From: a virus
IMG/VR virus record: IMGVR_UViG_3300050821_000642
Coordinates: 1-64,000 of that record
DNA: 64,000 nucleotides
Direction: 5' to 3' (one strand)
Both the position numbers and the translations under genes were made by a program. A model generated the notes under the pieces. That model was given only the letters and a program-made list of their open reading frames with translations. It was not told the origin of the DNA and did no database searches. Shown piece after piece: positions 1 to 5,602 of this stretch (positions are counted from its first letter, which is position 1; the number at the start of each line of letters is the position of its first letter).

Positions 1-24
1 TAACGCGAGAGTATGAGGACGCCT

Positions 25-303
25 ATGGTCAGTAAGAACCCGCCGAGCAAAAGGAACTACAAGCATGAATACGCCGAGTATCAGGGCAAGCCCGAGCAGA
101 TTAAGCACCGTGCGGAGCGTAATGAAGCGCGCCGAGAGGAGACTAAAAAGCTGGGTCATGCTCCGTCTGGCGATGTGGCTCATATTAAGCCGCTTGCAGG
201 AGGAGGACGGAACAAGTTGAGCAACGAGCGCGTTGAGTCTATAGCCAAAAACCGTTCGTGGCGTAAAGGTCAAGTTGGCTACAAAGTTCCCATCGACAAG
301 TAA
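25..303 (+). CDS. Small basic HNH-like phage protein
   Basis: A 92-aa, highly charged protein. Its middle, DVAHIKPLAGGGRNKLSN, resembles the D-x-x-H-x-x-P-x-x-x-GG-x-N core of small HNH-type proteins found among late genes of podophages. The usual second histidine and any zinc cysteines are not visible, so nuclease activity is doubtful. The ATG at 25 has GAGG at a good distance; an in-frame ATG at 13 is the alternative. It ends in a TAA that is also the first three bases of a palindrome copy (301-316). Confidence 0.6.
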   Translation: MVSKNPPSKRNYKHEYAEYQGKPEQIKHRAERNEARREETKKLGHAPSGDVAHIKPLAGGGRNKLSNERVESIAKNRSWRKGQVGYKVPIDK

Positions 304-317
304 CTCAGGAGAGTAAG

Positions 318-494
318 GTGTCTACACTTGGCATTATCCTAGTAATTTTACTAGTGGTTATTTTGCTGGGGGGTGTCGGTGGCGAGCGGTGGGGCGTGCC
401 GTATGGTTATGGCGGCGGTCACTACGGCATTGGGCTGGTGGGAATATTGTTAATCGTCGTCATCGTCCTGTTGCTAACAGGGCGTATAGGATAG
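318..494 (+). CDS. Very small hydrophobic protein, DUF3309-like
   Basis: A 58-aa protein starting at GTG 318, just after AGGAGAG in the palindrome copy at 301-316. Two hydrophobic segments (about residues 4-20 and 38-55) flank a Gly/Tyr-rich loop, and it ends LLLTGRIG. This is the layout of DUF3309-type small membrane proteins common in alpha- and betaproteobacteria. Function unknown. Family assignment is by resemblance only. Confidence 0.6.
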   Translation: MSTLGIILVILLVVILLGGVGGERWGVPYGYGGGHYGIGLVGILLIVVIVLLLTGRIG

Positions 495-539
495 AGGTTC
501 GGGCGTACACTTTCGTGCGCCTAACAACGGAGAGGATAC

Positions 540-1277
540 ATGGCACGAGGATATTGGGCTTACATTACCCCGGTCAGCAGGCCGGGTGGCGGCGGGGGTC
601 CGGTGGACCCCGGTTGGGGTATCGAGGAGGGGGTGGACCCCGGTTATGGCGTGGATGAGGGAGGTCACCCCGATCAGGGCCTTCCCGGTGGCGGGCGTCC
701 GCCGCATGTCGGCAATCGGCCTCCGGGTTCTTGGGAGCCGCCTGTGCATCCGGGTCAGGGGCTTCCGCACCCCGGTCGTCCGGTCGATCCCGGCTATGGG
801 GTCGATGAAGGCGACCACATCTGGCCGCGTCCTCCGGGTGGTCGCCCCGGTCGCCCCGGTCATCTTCCGGCGCGTCCTCCGCACACGTGGCCGCGCCCTC
901 CGGGCGGCGGGCTTCCGGTCGATCCGGGTTGGGGTCAGGGAGGTCGTCCCGGTTTTGGCGAGCGCCCCGATCACGGCCTGCCGATCTGGCCAATCGTTCC
1001 GGGCAAGCCCGATCAGGGCCTGCCTCCGATTGATGGCGAGGAGCCGCCGACCGATCCGCCTCCCGGCACGATCTGGCCTCCGATCCCACCCGAGGTTAAC
1101 ATTCCCGAGGGTAAGGCCATCGCCCTCGTGGCGATCAGCGGGCTTGGTTACCGCTATGCGGTGATCACGATCCCGCCGCATGCGCCGGATCAGGGCTTGC
1201 CGGGTGGTGGCGAGGGCGAACAGCCTGAGACGCCGCCGCAGCCGACCCCGACTTCGGCAGTGCGCCGTCCGCGCTAA
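540..1277 (+). CDS. Proline/glycine-rich repeat protein, possibly virion-associated
   Basis: A 245-aa low-complexity protein. Imperfect repeats such as VDPGYGVDEG, PDQGLPGGG and PVDPGWG run from about residue 20 to 180. The C-terminal part (about 185-245) is more ordered and begins IPEGKAIALVAISGLGYRYAVITIPP. There is no signal peptide or membrane segment. SD GGAGAGGA lies ahead of the ATG. It sits in the rightward late operon between two small-gene pairs. Long ORFs on the other strand here are products of the biased composition. Function not recognised. Confidence 0.7.
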   Translation: MARGYWAYITPVSRPGGGGGPVDPGWGIEEGVDPGYGVDEGGHPDQGLPGGGRPPHVGNRPPGSWEPPVHPGQGLPHPGRPVDPGYGVDEGDHIWPRPPGGRPGRPGHLPARPPHTWPRPPGGGLPVDPGWGQGGRPGFGERPDHGLPIWPIVPGKPDQGLPPIDGEEPPTDPPPGTIWPPIPPEVNIPEGKAIALVAISGLGYRYAVITIPPHAPDQGLPGGGEGEQPETPPQPTPTSAVRRPR

Positions 1278-1285
1278 CGACTAGG

Positions 1286-1307
1286 CGGGAGGGGGCGACC
1301 CCTCCCG
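1286..1307 (+). terminator. GC-rich hairpin with GCGA tetraloop
   Basis: A perfect 9-bp stem, CGGGAGGGG/CCCCTCCCG, closed by a GNRA-type GCGA loop, lies between two late genes. There is no clear U-tract, so it may be an attenuator or an mRNA-stability element rather than a full terminator. Confidence 0.5.
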
Positions 1308-1328
1308 TTATCCAAGGAAGTAAGTCGC

Positions 1329-1589
1329 ATGCCGAAGATACTGGACCGTCTGGTTGGGCAGTTGGAAGCGAAGGGCAAACCTAAGTCCTCTGCCTTTGCT
1401 ATCGCCACCAAGGCGCTCCAGAAGTCGGGTAACCTCAAGCCCGGCACGCAAGAGCCAACGGCCAAGGGAACTAAGCGCGGCGAGATGACGCCGGGCGAGC
1501 GCGCCAAGGATCGGCAGGCAAGTTACTCTGGTGGGAAACCATCGGACTTCAAGTACAGCAGCAAGACCAACCGTGCGAGGAAGACATGA
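1329..1589 (+). CDS. Small basic conserved phage protein
   Basis: An 86-aa protein rich in Lys, Ser and Thr. The C-terminal part (GERAKDRQASYSGGKPSDFKYSSKTNRARKT) resembles a family of small basic proteins in podophages whose role is not known. No membrane segment. ATG preceded by AAGGAAG. The TGA stop overlaps the next ATG (ATGA), indicating translational coupling. A weak palindrome copy lies within the gene at 1523. Confidence 0.65.
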   Translation: MPKILDRLVGQLEAKGKPKSSAFAIATKALQKSGNLKPGTQEPTAKGTKRGEMTPGERAKDRQASYSGGKPSDFKYSSKTNRARKT

Positions 1590-1759
1590 ACAAGGGCAAA
1601 GAAGAAAGCTCCGCTCACCAAGCGTTTGAGAACAACAAGGCCGAAGCCCTCATCTATCCCGGCCCCGCCCAAGGACTGAAGAAAGGCGGTACGGTCAAGG
1701 CGATCAGCAAGCCGGTCAAGCCTGCCACGGGCGGCTGGAAACGATGGGGACAAAAGTAA
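1586..1759 (+). CDS. Small basic protein of unknown function
   Basis: A 57-aa ORF between two real genes, overlapping the previous stop (ATGA) and ending TAATG with the endolysin start. The sequence includes LIYPGPAQGLKKGGTVKAI and ends GGWKRWGQK. KKGG-type motifs recur in small structural proteins of this phage class. No recognised domain. The tight junctions on both sides are the main support. Confidence 0.6.
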   Translation: MNKGKEESSAHQAFENNKAEALIYPGPAQGLKKGGTVKAISKPVKPATGGWKRWGQK

Positions 1760-2454
1760 TGCCATACGACCGCAAATTCTTTTTCGACACGGTTCGCAAA
1801 GACTTGTTCAACGGCAACCTGACCCAGAGCCAAGTGGATGGCATGAACTATTTGCTTGAGGTGTGGGAGGAACACTTTGAAGCGAACAACCCCAACGACG
1901 GCACGATGTGGCTTGCTTACGCCTTGGCGACTTTCTACCACGAAACCGCCTACACCATGCAGCCCATCGAGGAGTACGGCAAGGGCAGTGGAAAGAGTTA
2001 CGGCAAACCTGTCGGGCCGTACGGGCAGTGTTACTACGGGCGCGGCCACGTCCAATTGACGTGGGAAGAGAATTATAAAAACGGCCAGAAATTCCTTAAG
2101 GACCGCTACAACGTCCACGCCAACATCCATCCCGAAGCGCACAAGATGCTGCACCCACAGACCAGCGCTCTGATCTCTTATGATGGCATGGTGTATGGGT
2201 GGTTCACGGGCGTGGGCTTGCCCAAGTACCTAAGCAAATCGAAGGGGATCGAAGACCCGGTGAATGCACGGCGGATCGTTAACGGCACCGACAAGGCCAG
2301 CACCATCGCTGGCTACTATTGGAAGTTCAAGGCGGCGCTGAAGCAAGTGCCATCTCTGCCGCCCGAGACGACGGTCGAGGCGCAGCTACCCGACCTGCCC
2401 AAGCATCCTCATATGCCTGACCCGCAGCACCATAGGGAGAACCCCGATGGATAG
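1759..2454 (+). CDS. Endolysin, glycoside hydrolase family 19 type
   Basis: A 231-aa muralytic enzyme expected to cut host peptidoglycan at lysis. Visible GH19 features are HETAYTMQPIEEYG (candidate catalytic Glu62, with Glu71/Glu72 nearby) and the YYGRGHVQLTW block at about 92-102. The C-terminal 30 residues are Pro-rich and may be a tail. No signal peptide, so export would depend on a holin. Start chosen at ATG 1759 (TAATG junction); an in-frame ATG at 1744 would overlap the previous gene. The end overlaps the holin candidate by 8 nt. Confidence 0.85.
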   Translation: MPYDRKFFFDTVRKDLFNGNLTQSQVDGMNYLLEVWEEHFEANNPNDGTMWLAYALATFYHETAYTMQPIEEYGKGSGKSYGKPVGPYGQCYYGRGHVQLTWEENYKNGQKFLKDRYNVHANIHPEAHKMLHPQTSALISYDGMVYGWFTGVGLPKYLSKSKGIEDPVNARRIVNGTDKASTIAGYYWKFKAALKQVPSLPPETTVEAQLPDLPKHPHMPDPQHHRENPDG

Positions 2455-2800
2455 CCTGCTCAGTCAACTACAGACGCTCGCCATCACTTGCATGGGCGCG
2501 GCGGTGACAGCGCTGTGCGGTTACGCTTTTGCGTGGCTGCGCACGTACCTTGGCATCAAGGAGAGCGACAGCAACGAGGCAGAGATACGCAACGCTGCCA
2601 AGACTGAAGCGGGTAAGTTACTCATGGAGGGTAATATCACCAACCAAGATGCAGTGCTGCAAGCAGCAAGCAAGGTCATTGCCGATCTGCTACCGGCAGT
2701 GAAGGCAGAGGAGTACAACACGACCGACATTAAGGACATGATCCTTGGCGCTGCGGCGACATTCTTTCCACCAGCGGGGTTACTCAAACTGCTTAAATGA
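2447..2800 (+). CDS. Holin candidate, LLH (superfamily 6) type
   Basis: A 117-aa protein with one N-terminal membrane segment (about residues 9-31, ITCMGAAVTALCGYAFAWL). A charged, Ala-rich helical part and a hydrophobic C-terminus (AAATFFPPAGLLKLLK) follow. This matches LLH-type holins. It overlaps the endolysin by 8 nt and the next membrane gene by 4 nt (ATGA), the expected place for a holin. A 17-nt palindrome variant lies inside at 2618. The neighbouring membrane genes are alternative holin candidates. Confidence 0.6.
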   Translation: MDSLLSQLQTLAITCMGAAVTALCGYAFAWLRTYLGIKESDSNEAEIRNAAKTEAGKLLMEGNITNQDAVLQAASKVIADLLPAVKAEEYNTTDIKDMILGAAATFFPPAGLLKLLK

Positions 2801-3009
2801 TAGGGATCATCGCTCTATGCGGCTCACTGGCAATCCTCACGATCTTTGCGCTGATGGATTTCTACGCGGTGAGCCAATGTTTCGCTCTCGCTCATACGGG
2901 CGTAGCGCAGACCGACCTGTGCGCGCCCGAGCATATTTTCCGCACGTCGTTAGAGATCGCTGGGATGGCGATAGGTTTGTTCGGCGTCGTCAAGGTGATC
3001 CAAAAGTGA
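2797..3009 (+). CDS. Small two-helix membrane protein of the lysis cassette
   Basis: A 70-aa protein with predicted helices at about 2-24 and 47-67 and a short loop containing two Cys. The start overlaps the previous stop (ATGA) and the end overlaps a GTG start (GTGA). It could be a second holin, an antiholin or a spanin-like part; the sequence does not decide. Confidence 0.6.
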   Translation: MIGIIALCGSLAILTIFALMDFYAVSQCFALAHTGVAQTDLCAPEHIFRTSLEIAGMAIGLFGVVKVIQK

Positions 3010-3311
3010 ATGACCCGTTGGTTGTGCCGCCGCCGATCCCCAAGCTGCTGGACTACCCGGCGTCGATGGGCATCGCCATCGGTATCGTGTTCACCACGGC
3101 GTTGCTCTATGTCGCGGGCAAGTTCGACGCCACGGGCGGCACGCTCACCATCTCGCTTCTGGTGACTGTCGCCTTTCTGGCTACGGTCACGTTCTGTCTG
3201 TTCTTCACTGTGCCGAATGACGAGATCACGTCAGGTGCAGTGGGGGGCCTCATCGCAGCGTTCGGTGCGGTGGTGGCTCATTGGTTAGGCCGAGCGAATA
3301 GAAAGGACTAA
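3006..3311 (+). CDS. Three-helix membrane protein, holin-like
   Basis: A 101-aa protein starting at GTG 3006, overlapping the previous TGA. Three hydrophobic helices lie at about 20-40, 49-72 and 78-97, with a Pro-rich N-terminus (DPLVVPPPIPKLLDYP) and a basic end (GRANRKD). Three helices with a charged tail fit class I holins. An ATG further upstream in the same frame would overlap two genes and is unlikely. Confidence 0.6.
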   Translation: MNDPLVVPPPIPKLLDYPASMGIAIGIVFTTALLYVAGKFDATGGTLTISLLVTVAFLATVTFCLFFTVPNDEITSGAVGGLIAAFGAVVAHWLGRANRKD

Positions 3312-3314
3312 GAC

Positions 3315-3824
3315 ATGGCGCAAGCACCACAGACCCCGAGCCGTCCGCCGCCGCTGACGCGGGGGCAGATGGACAATCCCAATGCGGCAAGGGAGGTTAC
3401 TCGCGAGGGTAACGGCAACGGACCCCCCAAACTGTCTCAGCGGGAGACGTTCAAGCAGCGTATGGAGGAGCAAGCGGCAGCGTTCAAGCGCACCGACGAC
3501 GCCGCGTACGAGCGCGCTACGATGGGCGTGGGCGATGACGAAGACCTGCGCGACAAGCTGTTGGCGCTGGGTTGCGACGTGACCCGCGCCAGCCCGGCAA
3601 GGGAGCAACCGCTTCCCGACGCAGTGCCGGGACTGACCACCACGACCGGCGCGCATGGCTCGCCTATCGACCCGACCACGGCGGCGGTCCCCGCTCCCGA
3701 CGACAGCGAAATGGTTGTCCGTCGCCGGGGGTTTCCTACCGTGGGAAGCGGCAGGGAGGGCGGTGGCCCGGAGAAGCGTTGGATGAAGCGCCAGAGCCAA
3801 GACGCAGTTGCTGCCGAAGAGTAA
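3315..3824 (+). CDS. Polar, probably disordered protein of unknown function
   Basis: A 169-aa protein with no membrane segment. It is Pro/Gly/Glu/Arg-rich, with a possible helix at about 38-78. A palindrome copy at 3397 is translated as REVTREGNGN. It is the last gene before a strong hairpin (3833-3861) and so probably ends the left-hand late transcript. Confidence 0.6.
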   Translation: MAQAPQTPSRPPPLTRGQMDNPNAAREVTREGNGNGPPKLSQRETFKQRMEEQAAAFKRTDDAAYERATMGVGDDEDLRDKLLALGCDVTRASPAREQPLPDAVPGLTTTTGAHGSPIDPTTAAVPAPDDSEMVVRRRGFPTVGSGREGGGPEKRWMKRQSQDAVAAEE

Positions 3825-3832
3825 CAACCTAA

Positions 3833-3861
3833 ACTGGCGGGAAAAACAAATTCCCGCCAGT
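3833..3861 (+). terminator. Perfect 11-bp hairpin ending the lysis operon
   Basis: ACTGGCGGGAA, a 7-nt loop and TTCCCGCCAGT form a perfect stem right after the stop at 3824. No long U-tract follows. It separates the late operon from the promoter of the PEP-CTERM gene. Confidence 0.65.
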
Positions 3862-3864
3862 GTC

Positions 3865-3893
3865 TTGACACATTCACACCAATATGATACGAT
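3865..3893 (+). promoter_or_regulatory. Sigma-70-like promoter of the PEP-CTERM gene
   Basis: TTGACA at 3865-3870, a 17-bp spacer, then TACGAT at 3888-3893 preceded by TGA (extended -10). It lies 46 bp upstream of the ATG at 3940 and directly after a hairpin, so the gene can be expressed independently of the phage operons. Confidence 0.7.
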
Positions 3894-3939
3894 TATGCAT
3901 TGGCGAATGGTTCGTCACTGGGGACATGGAGACGTGGCA

Positions 3940-4599
3940 ATGAAGAGATTTCTACTGAGCGCGGCGCTGCTTGCCGCAGTCGGGGTTACTCCCGTGAGTG
4001 CGGCAACCCTCGGCATCGAGGTGTTCGACAACGGCACGTTGATCGACAACATTTCGGGGGTCACCACCGGCGCGGCCTCGCTCACCGCCAACGACGCCAA
4101 CTTCGCCAACATCACCATCAGCGCTCAAGGCTCACCCATCCTGCCGAATGCGGACTTGTCCAGCGTCACCCTCGACGCCACTGCGGCGGCAGGCTTTACC
4201 GGCGAACACACGCTGACGGTCGATGTTCTGCAAGGGAGTGTGACCGGGCATGGAGGCACGCTCTCCACCTTCACGGTCAACGGTCTGGTCAACGACCCCG
4301 GCCCGACCACCGAAAGTACTTTCGCTGATGGAGCGTTACTCGCTTCGCACGTCTTCCCGGTTGGGTTGCTCGATGGTTCTTTCGGGCCTGTCGCTGCCGG
4401 GGTTGGTGCGTTCTCTTCGGACGAAATTCAGTTTGCGGTGGATTTCACGGCGGCGCGGCAGTCGTTCGGCGGCAGCGCGCAATTGACGACCGGCGTGCCG
4501 GAACCGTCCACGTGGGCGATGCTGTTGCTGGGTATGGGTGGATTGATGTTCGTCGCGCGTCGTCAGAAGAGCCTCAATCGGCTTAACGTCGCGATCTAA
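3940..4599 (+). CDS. Secreted PEP-CTERM sorting-domain protein (phage cargo)
   Basis: A 219-aa protein with a Sec-type signal peptide (MKRFLLSAALLAAVGVTPVSA) and a Ser/Thr/Gly-rich body without recognised catalytic motif. The end is a classical PEP-CTERM signal: VPEPSTWAMLLLGMGGLMFVARRQ, that is, PEP, one transmembrane helix, then Arg residues. In the known system a host exosortase (EpsH/XrtA type) cleaves such proteins for export to the surface or extracellular matrix. No exosortase is seen here, so the host must supply it. Bounded by its own promoter and terminator, it looks like a moron changing the host surface. A palindrome copy (3986) lies in the signal-peptide region. Confidence 0.85.
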   Translation: MKRFLLSAALLAAVGVTPVSAATLGIEVFDNGTLIDNISGVTTGAASLTANDANFANITISAQGSPILPNADLSSVTLDATAAAGFTGEHTLTVDVLQGSVTGHGGTLSTFTVNGLVNDPGPTTESTFADGALLASHVFPVGLLDGSFGPVAAGVGAFSSDEIQFAVDFTAARQSFGGSAQLTTGVPEPSTWAMLLLGMGGLMFVARRQKSLNRLNVAI

Positions 4600-4635
4600 C
4601 TCGTAAGCTTTCGTTCATTGGGGCTTACGTATACT

Positions 4636-4666
4636 GGGTGGGCTACTCCCGTGGCCCACCCTTTTT
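4636..4666 (+). terminator. Intrinsic terminator after the PEP-CTERM gene
   Basis: GGGTGGGC (4636-4643) pairs with GCCCACCC (4654-4661), followed by TTTTT at 4662-4666: a textbook Rho-independent terminator. It lies between convergent genes; the leftward early transcript ends against it. Confidence 0.9.
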
Positions 4667-4667
4667 A

Positions 4668-5045
4668 TTAGTAATGAATTTCGTTAATGACAGGTATTGG
4701 AATGACAGCCGGTGGTTTGTAGTCTGGGTTAATAGCCCTAGGTTCCAAAATTATATTGACACAATGCCAGTCATTAGCAAGAAAGTCCCGCGTGTGTGGT
4801 TTCCACCCCATTGTTAAATTGGGTGTTGAGCCATGTATTCCTCCCTCAAGAAGGATTATATTCTCTACTGCCGGGGAAACAGTTTTATCTGAATGGTGGT
4901 GACGCAATGCCATATAGATGGCAAAACAACTACTCCATCCAACACGCCTGACAAACTCTCCATGTTTTAAGAACGGAAGAATTTCCTCAAAAGTGTAGAG
5001 GCGGACTTCGTTACCTTCATCATCATAGATAGGTTCGTGTCTCAT
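4668..5045 (-). CDS. DUF2829/Tad2-like protein, divergent
   Basis: A 125-aa protein. YTFEEILPFLKHGEFVRRVGW at about 17-37 and FLANDWHCVNII at about 88-99 match the two ends of the DUF2829 fold (F-x-x-x-L-x-x-x-x-G-x-x-V-R-R-x-G-W, then LAxDW). The middle is unlike typical members. Some DUF2829 proteins are Tad2, which binds the signalling nucleotide of Thoeris defence; whether this one does is inference. It is AT-richer than its neighbours and is the last gene of the leftward operon. The start is preceded by AGGAGG within the palindrome copy at 5049 and overlaps the upstream stop (ATGA). Confidence 0.5.
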   Translation of the reverse strand: MRHEPIYDDEGNEVRLYTFEEILPFLKHGEFVRRVGWSSCFAIYMALRHHHSDKTVSPAVENIILLEGGIHGSTPNLTMGWKPHTRDFLANDWHCVNIILEPRAINPDYKPPAVIPIPVINEIHY

Positions 5046-5356
5046 CAGTTACCCTCCTGAGTAAGGAGACGCAACGCCTTGAGGCGCTGCATCCCTTCGA
5101 TCAACTCCAACTCTGCCGGGGTGTCCATTGCCCCGGCCCACGTCGCGCTCATGTCAGGTAGTGGTAGATCAGGTGCAGGACGAACGGGAGGATTAACGCC
5201 GCTTGGTAGAACGCGTACCGGGACGCTCGCCCGCGCATATATGCCACAACGTTGCGGATATGGATAATACCAGCGACTATACTTATGGCAAGCGTAAACT
5301 GGTTGAGCGTGGGCATAGATTACCCCCGTGAGTAACACGGCAGCGAGGGTTCTCAC
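5045..5356 (-). CDS. Small exported protein with signal peptide
   Basis: A 103-aa protein starting at GTG 5356. A hydrophobic N-terminus (about 3-18, ending AHA) is followed by a Cys/Tyr/Pro-rich stretch (VYACHKYSRWYYPYPQRCG), a Pro-rich linker and a C-terminal helix. The two Cys could form a disulfide in the periplasm. No obvious lipobox. Similar small CHKYSRWYYPYPQRC proteins occur in alphaproteobacterial phages, as far as I recall, without known role. A palindrome copy (5320) encodes LLTGV within the signal segment. Confidence 0.6.
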   Translation of the reverse strand: MRTLAAVLLTGVIYAHAQPVYACHKYSRWYYPYPQRCGIYARASVPVRVLPSGVNPPVRPAPDLPLPDMSATWAGAMDTPAELELIEGMQRLKALRLLTQEGN

Positions 5357-5583
5357 GTCGCCCCCGCCACCTTATCCAATAGCTCTATGATCGCCACGAC
5401 GATATCACTCTCTTGCGGAGTAATGTCTTTGCCGTCGCTACCGGCATGGGAGCGGGCCAGCAGCACGGCGTTAATTGCGGCGGCGCGGCGCAGGCTGCGA
5501 TTGGCTACGCTCTTCTTGGCGTCGTCGCCTATGCTGTCGAAGTGGGTCAGTCGAGAAGGCTTGCTAGGAAGCTCGTCGTTCAT
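5353..5583 (-). CDS. Small helical protein of unknown function
   Basis: A 76-aa, mostly helical, soluble protein (LRRAAAINAVLLARSHAGS... IVVAIIELLDKVAGAT). The start follows AGGAGAG inside the palindrome copy at 5587. The TGA overlaps the next GTG start. No recognised domain. Confidence 0.6.
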   Translation of the reverse strand: MNDELPSKPSRLTHFDSIGDDAKKSVANRSLRRAAAINAVLLARSHAGSDGKDITPQESDIVVAIIELLDKVAGAT

Positions 5584-5602
5584 TGGTTACTCTCCTGAGT
5601 TA

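Noticed and set aside
474-1181. Long minus-strand frames opposite the Pro/Gly-rich gene
   Set aside because: Both minus frames are Arg/Pro/Thr-rich mirror products of a repetitive GC-rich gene, with no SD and no domain.
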